From: Lophius americanus
Lineage: Eukaryota > Chordata > Actinopteri > Lophiiformes > Lophiidae
NCBI GenBank assembly: GCA_037951165.1
Contig: JBBDHG010000116.1
Span: 5,844,001-5,908,000, forward strand
Direction of reading: 5' to 3'
Length of the DNA stretch: 64,000 bases
Position 1 is the first letter of the stretch, and each line of letters opens with the position of its first letter. Positions 1 to 27,384 of this stretch are shown here, one piece after another. Under the pieces are notes generated by a model. It had not been told where the DNA came from, searched no databases, and was given only the letters and a program-made list of their open reading frames with translations. The translations under genes and the position numbers were made by a program.

Positions 1-21
1 TGTGAGTGTGTGTGTGCGTGT

Positions 22-96
<75 letters not shown>

Positions 97-185
97 TGTG
101 TGTGTGTGTGTGTGTATGTGTGTGAGTGTGTGAGTGTGTGAGTGTGAGTGTGTGTGTGTGAGTGTGTGTGTGAGTGTGTGCGTGT

Positions 186-238
<53 letters not shown>

Positions 239-285
239 CGTGTGTGTGTGTGTGTGTGAGTGTGTGTGTGTGCGTGTGTGTATGG
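1..285. repeat. (TG)n microsatellite with TGTGAG variants
   Basis: Almost uninterrupted alternating TG with scattered GA, TA and CG interruptions. Open frames through it (Val/Cys repeats) are artefacts. Z-DNA-prone alternating purine-pyrimidine tract. Confidence 0.97.
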
Positions 286-299
286 TGGCGAAGCACCAG

Positions 300-790
300 G
301 GAGGTCAACCAGTATTAATTCCAGTAAGAAGATTTGTTTTGTCGCGGCCTGTCTGCCCACCAGTTTGTCTTTTCTTTAATCTTTCTTGTTGTTGTTTTTC
401 TAGCTGTTTTAATTACGTCTTCATTTTTCTTTTTGTCTTTTGTCTCAATGCTCTGGATTGTGTCTGTGAAGCACTTCGAATCTACCTGCTGCTGGGCCAA
501 ATAGTTTTATTTTACACAAAGTACCACGTTTCATCCTGAAATCATTTCTGATTTCTAACGTCTGATTTCATTTTATTTATTTATTTTATTGTTTAACAAC
601 ATGCTTGACGAAACAGTTTGTCAGTTTATGGTAAATTTAGAGTTTCTATGTTATTAAATTAATGAATACCCCAAATGAGATCATTTTCCCAGTTTCCGTT
701 CTGCGCAAAATCTGCCCTTTGCTACGCAAATGATCCTCGTTGCTAAAAGGGACGTAGTCGTAGCGCCCAGCGGAGTTTAGCTCTTGCATC
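300..790. other. Unique-looking AT-rich DNA, no feature recognised
   Basis: I see no exon-like reading frame with flanking splice signals, no RNA gene and no recognisable transposon between the TG tract and the GAAT array. Confidence 0.5.
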
Positions 791-796
791 GCCACC

Positions 797-1211
797 GAAT
801 TATTAGAGTGAATGAACAAATGAATTCAGAGTGAATGAATTAATTCAGAGTGAATGAATGAATGAACAAATGAATTCAGAGTGAATGAATTAATTCAGAG
901 TGAATGAATGCATTCCGAGTGAATGAATGAATTCAGAGCGAATGAATGAATGAATGAATTCAGAGTGAATGAATGAATGAATTCAGAGTGAATGAATGAA
1001 TTCAGAGTGAATGAATGAATGAATGAATGAATGAATGCATGAATGAATGAATGAATGAATGAATGAATGAATGAATGCATGAATGAATGAATGAATGAAT
1101 GAATGAATTCAGAGTGAATGAATGAATTCCGAGCGAATGCATGAATGAATGAATGAATGCATGAATGAATGAATGAATGCATGAATGAATGAATGAATGA
1201 ATGAATGAATG
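797..1211. repeat. (GAAT)n tetranucleotide array with higher-order GAATTCAGAGTGAAT units
   Basis: GAATGAAT tracts alternate with blocks carrying GAATTCAGAGTGAAT. Frames on the - strand are open and encode Ser-Phe-Ile-His repeats, which is expected of a stop-free tetranucleotide and not evidence of a gene. Confidence 0.95.
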
Positions 1212-1399
1212 GCTCTGCACTATCTGCTGAACCTAGCCTGGTGTGTGGATGACTTAAAGTGACGATAATAAAGTGACTAAAGTGGAATAATAAATATTCT
1301 GACTGCATCTGCGGTCAGCAGTTATTATTCTGACTATAATATTAGCTGTGTAGTTGATCGTCTGCTGTCCAACAGAGGAGGTGGTGAGGGGGGAGTTGG

Positions 1400-1930
1400 A
1401 GGGGGGGGGGGGGATTATGTGAGCGATGGCCGCGGGCTGTTTAGCAGTCTAACAGCCTGGGGGAAGAAGCCGTTGCAGAACCTTGATGTACAGGTTCTGA
1501 TGTCGCCCAGCCTTGTTCCTGATGGGGAACAAACAGTCCTTGTGGGGGGAGGAGACCTTTGTGATGGAAGAGGCTCGGCGCTGCTGGTAGATGTCCTGGA
1601 TGGCTGGAGACACCAACGATCCTCTCAGCTGTCCTCAGCTCCCGTTGAAGGGATCTCCAGTCTGCTGCTACAGTCCGGGTCGCTCTCCACAGCGCCTCTA
1701 GGAGGTGGGGAGGAAGGGTGGCATAAGTTCTGACGTATGTGTCCGGAGAGTTCAGGTGGGACAGGGGGGAGTGAAGGGTGGATGTCCCTGTCTGAGGGCT
1801 CTGAGGTGGACCTGTAGTCTCTGAGGACCTGGATGACCGGCCCAAATGTTCCTGGTGTCCTCAGTATCACAAATGGGTTTCCATCTTCTGACAACACTGC
1901 CTCTTCGCTCTCCTGATGAACCCGGCGGGC
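1400..1930 (-). mobile_element. Decayed LINE-like repeat (probable non-LTR retrotransposon 3' coding remnant)
   Basis: The + strand text (AGCAGTCTAACAGCCTGGGG, then GATGTCCTGGATGGCTGGAG) looks like the antisense of a dispersed fish repeat that I associate with non-LTR retrotransposon ORFs. Overlapping - strand frames of 90 to 134 residues run through it with shifts between frames, as in a decayed ORF. Family assignment (Rex1/CR1-like) is from memory and unsure. Confidence 0.4.
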
Positions 1931-3380
1931 GCGGTCCCAAGAGCTGCCCCATCTCCAGAACTGAAGGGGGCATCCCTCGGCGTGAACGGACCTCGGCCGT
2001 CAGCGGCGGCTTCTGGTGGCTGCGTGCGGTGATGGTTTTGGCGAGGAGTTGGCGCTCCAGACGACGAAGACTCGCGTCTCTTAGCTAGCTAGCTCAATGC
2101 TAAAAGGCATTTACCGTTCTCCGCGTTTCTGTTTAACGGTTTAACGTTACGGTTTGAAGTGAACCGTTAATGAAATTGAAAGTACCTAATAACTATTCTG
2201 ATCTTATTACGTTAAAATCTCTGTGTGTGGGCGTGTCGTGCGTGGGCGTGTCATGTGTGGGCGTGTCATATAAGGGCGTGTCCTATGTCCTACGATTTAT
2301 CCGAATGTAGTTGTTGACTACAGAATTCACTGTTTTTATTCTATCCTTGTTTATTTCCTAAATTTACACATATGTTTCATTTGATTCCAGAGAAAACGGC
2401 TGTATTTTCTTATATATCCATTTCTTTTTTCTTATATTATTTATTTGTACATTTTATTTAGCGTTTGTATTAGCAGCGATGTGATGCAACATCAAAGGAC
2501 TACATTCCAGTTCAGAAAATACGCTGTTGGTATAAACAGCCTGTTTGGTTTAACACTATAAAAGCATAGAAACCTGGTTTTGGTTTAACGTTTAAGGTAA
2601 TAAAAGCAGTAAAGTTCATTAAAAGACCTATTTTGGAGATAAGAATTCATATTTATTGTCTTTATTGTTAGTCGACACGCAGCTGAAACAACAGAAAATC
2701 TAAATTCAAAAAGCTGATAGCAAAATAAGATCCGTTCAGTAACTGTGTATTAATTTCACTTAACATGTATTAAACCAGGAGAAAAAAAAGGATTTGATTG
2801 GTCGATTGGTCGTTCAAAAAATCGATAGATAAATGGATTAAAATAGTGTTTGTTAGAATCCCTGCTGTGAGACGAACTAACGCAACATTTAACGCAGAGG
2901 ACGAAGAACGCAGCACACACACACACACACACACACTGATGACACATTCCTGAAAGTCCTGAACATTCACACATGACATGTGACACATGACTGGGAGCCA
3001 GACGGAACCAGCCCAACTTCTGTTAAAAATAATTACACAGATGTGCCTGTGTGCACCAGATCATCTCTGGTGCTGCCGATGCCCTGCAGGGTTTTTAAAC
3101 TCAGAACCAGAACCAGATTTGTCTCGACTGAAATCCAAATAATGCAGAGCCGTGATAATTCAGTCTAGACTTCCTGAAGGTTCCATTTGGTTTATTCCTC
3201 TTGTTCAGGTTGATAAGGGTATTCAGGACGTTTATGAAAACAAACATGATCCAGGAAATACGTTTCGCCAAAAGCGAGAGGATGAGTAGCTGTCGTCAGG
3301 AGGAGCGAAGAGGGAGAGTAAGTTCTCAGGGGATGGGACTATTGTCATGAGACCGTCAGGGTCTGGTAGTACTCCTCCCT
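1930..3380. other. Intergenic DNA, no gene recognised
   Basis: Contains a short run of GGGCGTGTC repeats at 2227-2282 and a (CA)n tract near 2914-2936. No exon with plausible splice sites or recognisable protein similarity was seen. Confidence 0.5.
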
Positions 3381-3385
3381 CTCCC

Positions 3386-3480
3386 ACCTGTGTCTCCTGT
3401 GTCTCCTGTGTCACCTGTGTCTCCTGTGTCACCTGTGTCTCCTGTGTCTCCTGTGTCTCCTGTGTCTCCTGTGTCTCCTC
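3386..3480. repeat. 9-bp minisatellite, unit TGTCTCCTG
   Basis: About ten head-to-tail copies with TGTCACCTG variants. The 9-bp unit keeps frames open, giving spurious Ser-Cys-Val and Ser-Pro-Val frames. Confidence 0.9.
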
Positions 3481-3724
3481 CTCCCCTGTGTTATTTTCTC
3501 TCTACCCCTGTCTGTGGTTCTTACCAGGGCCTGTCTACCTGTCACTGCCTACCATGTCATCTGGACACCGTCACCCTACCGGACCCTAACCCATACTGGA
3601 CCTGATCCCACATCTAAAGTTCTGGCCTGTGTAGCTTTCCATCACTCGGTCCATTCCCCACCATTCTTGAGCAAAACCCCCTGAACTTTAACTCACCCCC
3701 CGCTGACTCTCACACCAGCCGCTA

Positions 3725-3920
3725 CACGATGGGCTGCAAACCCGCTCCGGTGATGATGAAGATCACGGACTGATGACGCCAACAGAACCACATCATCTGC
3801 ATAAAGCAGGGATGGAATTCTAAGCTATGCGGATCAGCGCTCCCCTCGCCTCGACCGTGTCTTCAGATCCGATCCGTGAATCCCAAAAACAGAATCTGAG
3901 ACCAAGGACAAACTCGGCGC
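3725..3920 (-). mobile_element. LINE reverse-transcriptase fragment
   Basis: The stretch around 3775-3860 (GCCAACAGAACCACATCATC, then CTGCATAAAGCAGGGAT) matches, base for base over much of its length, the segment at 45300-45370, where the - strand encodes the polymerase motif LLFADDEVLLAS. It is therefore a second, more decayed copy of the same LINE family, with the YADD/FADD region on the - strand. No intact frame. Confidence 0.6.
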
Positions 3921-4395
3921 CGACTGAGAAGGTGGCCGATTCTTTCGTGTCACGGGATATTTGGGGCTTCAAAGGATAATTGACCAACTTCTTTTCAGCA
4001 TATCAATCTTCTGTAATCTAGAGTTTATGACCAATATTTAATCCTGACCGCAGCAGAACACATGGAATAAAAGAGACGGGGTGAAACTGGGATCGGATCA
4101 GGGTGAGCTCAGGATACGGGTCAAAGGTCGAGTCCGTACAAGAAGGAGATTAAAAGGAGGAGAATGGAAATTGAAAGGAGGAGAGGATGGAAGGTATATA
4201 CCAGGAAGTATCCGAAACAAACAGAACTCAGTTAAACAAAGACACAGAACCAAACAAACGGTGTTTGTCTGTGACTTCATAGCCGGCAGTTTATGACCAT
4301 GTGATAATTAAATTTCCCCGTTGACTCCAGGATGAACAGCAGGTCTCCTGCAGAGGAGCAGAAGACCTCCTCTCTGCACCGAAGGAGTAAGAAAG

Positions 4396-4808
4396 AGTCC
4401 AGGTTCACACAGTCAAACCGTCCAGGTTCACACAGTCAAACAGTCCAGGTTCACACAGTCAAACAGTCCAGGTTCACACAGTCAAACAGTCCAGGTTCAC
4501 ACAGTCAAACAGTCCAGGTTCACACAGTCAAACAGTCCAGGTTCACACAGTCAAACAGTCCAGGTTCACACAGTCAAACAGTCCAGGTTCACACAGTCAA
4601 ACCGTCCAGGTTCACACAGTCAAACAGTCCAGGTTCACACAGTCAAACAGTCCAGGTTCACACAGTCATACAGTCCAGGTTCACACAGTCAAACCGTCCA
4701 GGTTCACACAGTCAAACCGTCCAGGTCCACACAGTCAAACAGTCCAGGTTCATATAGTGAAACAGTCCAGGTTATCACAGTGAATCAGTCCAGGTTCACA
4801 CAGTCAAA
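4396..4808. repeat. 23-bp minisatellite, CAGTCCAGGTTCACAC family (copy A)
   Basis: About 18 copies of a 23-bp unit (CAGTCCAGGTTCACACAG followed by TCAAA). The same unit, with GGTGAAA in place of AGTCAAA, forms another array at 24455-24893 in the same orientation. Confidence 0.95.
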
Positions 4809-5436
4809 CCTGATGTTCCCCATCAGGCACACATTAGAATGTCTGGAGAAACGTTCCGGTTCTGATCCGTTACTGGTCTGATCCGGGTCTTCAGTGAAAG
4901 AAACAGTTTGTGTTTTTTTAGGGGAGAAACTCTGAAGACTTTGAATTGTTGTTAAATTTCTCACACAAAAACTAAACATCTGTGTCTGAATGATTCTTGC
5001 TGTCACAAACATTCATTTGCTGGACACGGGTTTCAAAAACAAAAATGAGGAGGAGCCTAACGTTACAGCTGTCGGACGGATGCAGCTATAAACAGCAGAG
5101 TCAGGCCTCGCGCAGACACGCGCCTGTGCGCACCTTTAAACCAGAACGACTGCGGATCTGCCCACCGTGTCCGGTTACACTGCACCGGTTCTGTCGTGGA
5201 CCCGCCAGCATCAACGTCTGATGCTGCCTCCATCATCAGAAGGAGAGGAGGAGTGTTCCTCTAACGCGTCTATACGGAGATAAACACGTTTTGTGGGGGA
5301 GGACATCATTATTATTATTATTATGACGCTAAATTAGATTCCGGTAGACCGAACACACAGATTGTTACCGAACACACAGACTGAGACTTGATCCAAGTCC
5401 AGCAGAGGCGCAGGTGCAGGAGCTCAGAATGAACAG

Positions 5437-5800
5437 GGTCTTACCGGTGCTGCTCATGTTGTCAGTCGGAGGTCCACTCCACTCAGATGCTGCTCAGTAA
5501 ATAAACCACTACCCACTCTGACAGATGGGTGACACCAGCAGCAGCGTGGGCCGGTAGAAGAGATGCAGGGGTGACACAGAGGGTCTCCGGTGGTCCCCTA
5601 GTACTGAGGCCGCACAGACGTCCGGGCACAGCCGCAGCGAGAAGACAAAGTCCTGCATAGACCGCAGAGCCGCGCTGGATCCCTTACAGGCAGGACAGGC
5701 TGGGTGTGGGCGCACAGCGCAGAACCGCGACCAGAGTCAAGACAGACGGAACACCAGCGAGCTTCTGGTACGGATTTCAAAATAAAAGCACATATTTGGG
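5437..5800 (-). promoter_or_regulatory. Possible promoter and first coding exon of an unidentified minus-strand gene
   Basis: GC-rich, CpG-containing DNA (5000-5720) is followed on the - strand by ACAACATGAGCAGCACCG ending at a consensus donor GTAAGA (5444-5439). A start would encode Met-Ser-Ser-Thr and then splice. An in-frame stop lies upstream. I found no matching downstream exon between 5400 and position 1, so the gene, if real, would have to continue off the left edge. This could equally be chance. Confidence 0.2.
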
Positions 5801-5811
5801 ACACGAGTGGG

Positions 5812-6386
5812 GTGGATGGATGGTTTGGATTAATGGATGGATGGATGTTTTGGATGGATGGACAGATGGATGGATGGAAAGATGGATGGATAGATGTTTT
5901 GGATTAAGGGATGTTTTGGATGTTTTGAATGGATGGATGATGTATGGACGGATGGTTGTATGGATGGATGGATGGATTGATGGATTGATGGATGTTTTGA
6001 ATGGATGGATGGATGGATGATGAATGGATGGCTATATGGATGGATGGATGGATGGATGGATGGATGGATAGATGATTTGAATGGATTGATGGACTGATGG
6101 ATGTTTTGAATGGATGGATTGATGGATGGATGTTTTGAATGGAGGGATTGATGGATGGATGTTTTGAATGGATGGATTGATGGATGGATGATGTATGGAA
6201 GGATAGTTGGATGGATGGAAGGATGGATATTTTGAATGGATGGATTGATGGATTGATGGATTGATGGATTGATGGATTGATGGATGGATGGATGATGGAT
6301 GGACAGATGTTTTGAATGGATGGTTGGACAGATGGATGTTTTGAATGGAAGGATGGATGGATGGATAGATGGATGGATGGATACTT
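5812..6386. repeat. (GGAT)n tetranucleotide array with embedded GATGTTTTGAATGGATGG units
   Basis: GGATGGAT runs alternate with a recurring TGTTTTGAATGGATGGATTG block, giving a higher-order pattern. Long open frames on the - strand (Ile-His-Pro-Ser repeats) follow from the tetranucleotide. Confidence 0.95.
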
Positions 6387-6461
6387 TTGATTCAATGTAA
6401 CTCAACCAGATATTCAGACAGTTTTCCCAGTTAACTGTTGAATATTCTTCCTGATTTCTAC

Positions 6462-6540
6462 CAAATAAAGATAAAGATAAAGATAGCCTTTATTAGTCCC
6501 ACAATGGGGAAATTGCAATGTTAAAGCAGCAGAGCATGTT
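6462..6540 (+). mobile_element. Terminus-like fragment of the AAGATAAAGAT...CTTTATTAGTCCC repeat family
   Basis: AAAGATAAAGATAAAGATAG is followed by CCTTTATTAGTCCCACAATG. The same layout (GATA-like purine run, then CTTTATTGATCCC-type block) recurs at 36106-36180, 36300-36345 and inverted at 38690-38745. Confidence 0.55.
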
Positions 6541-7530
6541 ACAGAGTAAGAATAACATTGTGTTATGTGCAATTAAAAATGTAAACAAATATTGTAAATA
6601 CTTGACCATCACATGTTCATGGAGGCAACCATCCATGAACATTCTGCACTGTCCAGCATTTCCTGAAATGCTTTGTATTTAAAAAAAAAAAGAAAATACT
6701 GTTTATGTAATTTTGTAAAACAAAAATAAAAAATCTATACCTTTTGTCTGACGTCAAACAAATTGGATTTGATTAAAATGAATGACACATCATCACTTTG
6801 AAAATTAATTAGTAAGCTATGTCTGAAATCTAATTGGAAGCCATAAATTCAGTTAATGAATGAGTTACAATTACTTTGTACTTGAATTTGGAACCTAGTC
6901 TTTCCACCGAATGCGGTAATTTAATGTCCAATCTAATGCTTTTACTCTGAAGGAAGTAGTTCGGCGCTTCCGGTCCTCTGCTGCAGCTCTCCGCTTGAAC
7001 CAGCAGCTGGTGTGAACGCAGCATCCTCTGAATGACAGCGCCGCTTTGCTTAAAACTCACCGAGTCATTAACCTGCTCAGTAAACAAGAAGTCCAGTAAA
7101 GTGGTCTGATGGTGACAAACAATCTCTCAGCTCATCTAATCTTCTCTAGGCAACATAAAACATTTCATCATCAAAGAGGAACCCACTTCTGTTTATACCC
7201 GAATCACATGCTATGTACGTATCGATTTATCCCACCCACTGACAGCTACCATGGCAACCAGATAATCAATGTTATTAACATCAGATGTCGGTGGTTGTAA
7301 TGTTATGGATGATGGGAGTATGTTCAAAATGTACACAGGTAATACACAGGTATGTGTAAAAGTTACTGACCCACAACAGCGACATCTGCTGGTGAACTGT
7401 GGCTCCGCCCCAAAAAATCACAGCAGACTCATTTCCAGTAAGTTTTACATTCTTTAATGTTCTTTAATTGAAAAATATCACATAACAAAATAATCGAAAA
7501 CCACTGTTTTGCAAACACAAAAGGTCCATG
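6540..7530. other. Intergenic DNA, no gene recognised
   Basis: AT-rich sequence with short open frames only. No splice-flanked coding block, RNA gene or clear transposon seen. Confidence 0.45.
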
Positions 7531-7533
7531 ATG

Positions 7534-7535
<2 letters not shown>

Positions 7536-7594
<59 letters not shown>

Positions 7595-7600
7595 TATATT

Positions 7601-7671
<71 letters not shown>
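7536..7671. repeat. (TA)n microsatellite
   Basis: About 135 bp of alternating TA, interrupted once near 7590 by TTTATTATATTTG. Confidence 0.95.
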
Positions 7672-7989
7672 TTCCGGTGGACTGGAAAGATACATATCCG
7701 ATTTAGGTTTTAATCGCTCAAATCAGAATTAAATCAGAATTAAATCCATGTGGTGAGCTGGTCTTCATTCTGCTAAGAATTATCTTAATGTTTGTGATTT
7801 ATGGCTGAAATTGTTTAGCAAAAGGATATTTCTCCCAAACACAATTTACACTTACCGGTGTAATATATATTTATTTAAATGATTAATAGCAGATGAAACA
7901 AACATATGAGGTATATATTTTTACACCGTGGGGTAAAAATGATTGTGGATTAAGATTTGCATATTGAAAAAATGATCATACAAAAACTA

Positions 7990-7992
<3 letters not shown>

Positions 7993-8038
<46 letters not shown>
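7993..8038. repeat. (GA)n microsatellite
   Basis: About 22 GA dinucleotides, a perfect polypurine mirror repeat roughly 430 bp upstream of the zcchc4 start codon. Confidence 0.93.
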
Positions 8039-8041
<3 letters not shown>

Positions 8042-8329
8042 AGAAAAGCACAATTAATGACTATCATAGGATTTAAACACACATTTCAATAGACGTGTAA
8101 TAACAGGCTCTTACAAGATTGATTAGAAAAATATACACATCAGTCAAAGATTACACGAAGGTAGAAATGATAATGTGATGAATTTGATCTCAGTGTGTTT
8201 AAAATGTTTAAAAAGGTTGACCTCAGCTTTTTCTTCGCTTTTCGTTTAAATTACATTATGTATGAATATTTGTAATTTAATGAAAATGTAAATAACCAGT
8301 CGTCGGTATATTTAATGAGGCGCTATCAT

Positions 8330-8467
8330 ACGCCCACATTTTAAACACTGCCCCTTTAATATGACAGCTTCCCGTGACGTCATATTTACGCGACTACGAA
8401 CAGCATGGCTTCCACCCGTTAAGCAGAATAGTCTCACTTTTAACGATCGGGGAGAAACTTTAGAGGC
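8330..8467 (+). promoter_or_regulatory. zcchc4: zcchc4 proximal promoter / 5' UTR with consensus CRE
   Basis: A perfect TGACGTCA (CREB/ATF element) lies at 8375-8382, 86 bp before the annotated start, in short CG-rich sequence. No TATA box is apparent, as is common for housekeeping genes. The transcription start cannot be placed from sequence alone. Confidence 0.5.
8405..8422 (+). promoter_or_regulatory. Minimal upstream ORF (5 codons plus stop) ahead of zcchc4
   Basis: ATGGCTTCCACCCGTTAA (Met-Ala-Ser-Thr-Arg-stop) has a good context (CAGC before, G at +4). It terminates 45 bases before the zcchc4 start. It matters only if transcription begins upstream of 8405. Confidence 0.4.
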
Positions 8468-23438
<14,971 letters not shown>

Positions 23439-23502
23439 CGCATAAATGCATAAACTCACATGTTCTCGACAGGTTCTGTTGTTGTTGTTGTTGTTGTCAT
23501 AC

Positions 23503-23508
23503 AATAAA
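23503..23508 (+). terminator. zcchc4: zcchc4 poly(A) signal
   Basis: AATAAA 65 bp after the stop codon, following a short (TTG)n run. A second AATAAA lies at about 23664. Confidence 0.6.
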
Positions 23509-23699
23509 AACAATCCCATAAATCCTCAGGTTATTCCTGGAATAACTTATGTTTCATCTGGAAACACAAGAGGTCTGACTTTCTCTTAAGGACCAACTAC
23601 AATGAGATGACATTCATTTATAATTAAAATGATATTATAATGTATCGTTTTTTTTGTTGTGATTAATAAAACTAGAAAGAAACTCCCCGATAGCACAAA

Positions 23700-24450
23700 C
23701 CTCCGCCACGGCACAACAGTTCCCGAGGTTCAGGAATAACATCTTTCAGATTTCTCCATGAATGTTTGAGTTATTGCCTCTAAATCTGAACACAACTCCT
23801 GCAAACCGACGCAGTATCTCCATAATAATCTGGAGCTGCTCGTCTCCCGCGCCTTCCACTTCAGCGTCTCTGATCAGCCCACTGAGCCCCCCCGGCTCCT
23901 GCCCTCAAAAAACATCAAAGGAACTCTTGAAACTGAGCCCCCAGCTCAACCCCCAAAGCAGCAGTAGCCACTTTGTGACGTCAGTACTCCAAACGGCTTA
24001 TTATTTTAGTTTGTTTTAAATGCTGTGAAACAAGTAATGACACCAAAATGTAATCGCCTCTAGGATATGTCAGAATCTACCTCCGGGTAAGATTTTGGCA
24101 GAGGTCATTGGAAAGGAGCTGGCAAACAAACAGGAATGGAGAAGCTGGATCCTCAGTCTTTGGCTGGTTCCCTCAGATCATCAGAGTGTGAGAGGAAAGG
24201 TTCCATCCTGAAGAAAACGTTTCCAGTCACCCGTCTGTAAGTGTTACCTTCAAAACTCTCAGGAAACGATTGTCGTTTTCTCAATGAGCTCAGTCTGTAA
24301 TTGTGGAAAATGTCGGTGCTGAAATGCCAAAGACTTCTAACAGGAAGCTGCTGGAAGTCCAAAGGTGAAGGTTCAGTCTCAACCAGTGTGCCTCTACGGT
24401 AACGTCGATGTAACCATCAATAATATCAACGCTTCCACTTTAAAGAGTCA
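23700..24450. other. Intergenic DNA, nothing recognised
   Basis: Short frames without splice support. No transposon similarity that I can name. Confidence 0.45.
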
Positions 24451-24454
24451 CGCA

Positions 24455-24893
24455 GTGAAACAGTCCAGGTTCACGCGGTGAAACAGTCCAGGTTCACGCG
24501 GTGAAACAGTCCAGGTTCACGCGGTGAAACAGTCCAGGTTCACACGGTGAAACAGTCCAGGTTCACACGGTGAAACAGTCCAGGTTCACACGGTGAAACA
24601 GTCCAGGTTCACACAGTGAATTAGTCCAGGTTCACACAGTCAAACAGTCCAGGTTCACACGGTGAAACAGTCCAGGTTCACACGGTGAAACAGTCCAGGT
24701 TCACACGGTGAAACAGTCCAGGTTCACAGGGTGAAACAGTCCAGGTTCACACGGTGAAACAGTCCAGGTTCACGCCGTGAAACAGTCCAGGTTCACACGG
24801 TGAATCAGTCCAGGTTCACACGGTGAATCAGTCCAGGTTCACACGGTGAATCAGTCCAGGTTCACACGGTGAAACAGTCCAGGTTCACACACT
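24455..24893. repeat. 23-bp minisatellite, CAGTCCAGGTTCACAC family (copy B)
   Basis: About 19 copies of GTGAAACAGTCCAGGTTCAC with CACGCG / CACACGG variants. Shares its unit and period with the array at 4396-4808, about 20 kb away in the same orientation. Confidence 0.96.
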
Positions 24894-24899
24894 TGTATA

Positions 24900-26450
24900 T
24901 AGTTGCATTGATCTGCGCCCACAGACGGTCAGAGGGGAGAGTAAGAATGGATTCCCTCCACGTCCAGTTCTCTCGTCACATTTTGTTTTCAGAGAAAAAA
25001 TTCCAACTATTTAAAGTGTTTTCATGAAACTTTATACAAACAAGAACATAATGTTGTCGTGTTTCTACTCAGAGATCTTATTTCCCTTTCCCTGCTTTCA
25101 ATCTGGAGATGTGTGTCCTCGGCAGATCTTCCACACCGGCCGACATTTTACAACTAAACTAATAAACTGGTGACTTTTGATTTTCAGGAACTTCTTTTAT
25201 TTGTGTTTTGATTAGTTTCCATGGTTACAAGCTGAATGTGTGAGTGGGATCAGTGTCGGATCAGAGGTTACCTGGGCTTTACTCAAAAAAATGTTCATCA
25301 ATATCTTTCATTTACTGGAGTTCTGCCTTTTAGTGTTGGGACAAATGGAACCTTTTAGTTTATGGGTCAGATTTGACCCGCTTTAAAGGTTCTTATATCA
25401 AGAATGTGTAGTTTTACTTGCATAACAACATACTGTATGAAATTTAAAAAAGGCAAACACTTATGATTAGAATGAATGACTGCCACATTAATTAAATAAT
25501 GTTTTATCCAAACAGAACGTTTGGACCCGGGATTTAAACAGGTATTAGAAAAGATCGAAATGGTTCCAAAACAAAATCCTGAGTCAAACCTAACCTGAAC
25601 CAGTTTGTGATAATCCAATCAGGATACATTGCTCTGCTCCGAAGGCTCGTGAAAGATCATTTTAAATGTCTGCTTTTTCTTCTTCTTCTTAAAAACAACC
25701 ATCATCATCTCATGGGAATGAAGTGGATTGACCATGAATGACCCAAAAAAAAAAGTGTAAGTGTAAAACCTACGTAAACTAAAGAGGTGGGTCAAAGACT
25801 TTAGGAGAAAATGATTATTTCCTCCTCTATAAAGACAACAAAAGGGTTGTTTTGACCGGCGGGGGACAGAAGTCACATGATCAACAGGAAACCGACACCA
25901 GGGCAAAACATTGTGTTTATTTATTTTTATATAAAAGAGTATTACTTCTCTCTATTGAAGTCTACTCTGCTTCATCTCCAGAAAACTGGTTTTAACTGGA
26001 GCCAAGCAGAGCAGTGTTTCAGGGAAATGTATCCAAAGTATGGGGGGGTGGGTGGGTGGGGGGTGGGGGGGGGGTTATTGAGTTTCCAGTCTTCCTTCAT
26101 AAAAGTGGATAAATATCACACACACACCTGATGGAGGCTATTTTAGGCTGTTTAAAGTTCGTCCGGAGGAATGTCAGCTCAATTTATGGGACAAACTAAA
26201 AGCAGCCTCTCCTGGTGGTCCGGTACGCAGAGCAGAGGAGCTGTGGGTCCAAACCCGTGTCCGGCGCTGAAACACAACTTACCTGAGTTTGCTTCTTTTA
26301 TTTTTTATTTAGCAATAATGAACTATATTATATATATATATTATATGAGCAGAATGTCTAGTCGCAAATTCACCGATACCGAATGTTTGTCTCAGCGCCA
26401 AAACATGCAGGACCAGAAAGAAAACGTAGAAACTCAAACGCAAAGAGACG
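24900..26450. other. Intergenic DNA, nothing recognised
   Basis: Includes a G-rich tract at 26041-26075 (GGGTGGGTGGGGGGTGGGGG). No gene seen. Confidence 0.45.
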
Positions 26451-26460
26451 GCTCTGACCC

Positions 26461-26536
26461 GCCGGGCTCCACCGGCTCCACCGGGCTCCACCGGGCTCCA
26501 CTGGGCTCCACCGGGCTCCACCGGGCTCCACTGGGC
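26461..26536. repeat. 10-bp minisatellite, unit GGGCTCCACC
   Basis: Seven to eight copies with ACTGGG variants. Confidence 0.9.
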
Positions 26537-26739
26537 TGCCAGACCTCTGAGCAAAGAGGTAAAAAGGTGACATAAAAAAAACTTTTATTTTTACTGAGTG
26601 AACGTAACTTCTTTTAATGGAGGCAGACCGTTTTCTAAATTAGTCAAAAACATAACAAGAATAAAAACGATTTTTTACAAAGGCCCGAAAAAATGTCTCT
26701 GCCAACCAAATATACAGGTTTTTTTATTAAAAAGTGTTT

Positions 26740-26750
26740 GATTATTATTA

Positions 26751-26809
<59 letters not shown>

Positions 26810-26812
26810 ATA
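26740..26812. repeat. (ATT)n microsatellite
   Basis: About 24 ATT triplets with one ATC interruption. Confidence 0.95.
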
Positions 26813-27380
26813 ATACTTTGAATATGTCCTGAAGGAATCACTTTAGTGAGAGCATCAGAATATATTATTGGTTGAGGACAATATTATCTTCTTTACAGGT
26901 ATTTGCTCTGTTGTTTGTTTATTTGTTTGTTTTTAAAAGGGGGAGGTAGGGTGTGCAGCCTGACTGGGCAGGGGGGGTGATCAGTCCAAACAGACGGAAC
27001 TCCCTGGCTCTACCTTCCTCTATATGAATCTTGTTCTCTCCCTGCATCTCCCTCCTTCCCTTCCCTCCTTCTCTCTCCTCTCCTCTTAATACAATATAAA
27101 CCAAACTCACACATTACATTTATACTATATGAACTATAATCATCTTTACACTAACATCAACAACACGCGTGTATCTATGAAATTCTCTGACGAGAGGATA
27201 CGCCGCAGGACCACGCCGTTTATAAAGAAATAACACTATTTACACTCTATGCACTATGGGTAATTTCATCCACACAACCTCAAAAGTAATAAAGAAGAAA
27301 GGAGGTGGATTCAGATTTTTGTTTACAGTCTCGGTACACAACAAACAGTTTTTAAACAGGTAAATAGAATATACTTATAG
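26812..27380. other. Intergenic DNA, nothing recognised
   Basis: Includes a pyrimidine-rich stretch at 27010-27085. No gene seen. Confidence 0.45.
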
Positions 27381-27384
27381 AGCC

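Noticed and set aside
4396..4808. CRISPR-like 23-bp direct repeats
   Set aside because: No spacers and no cas genes. The unit repeats head to tail.
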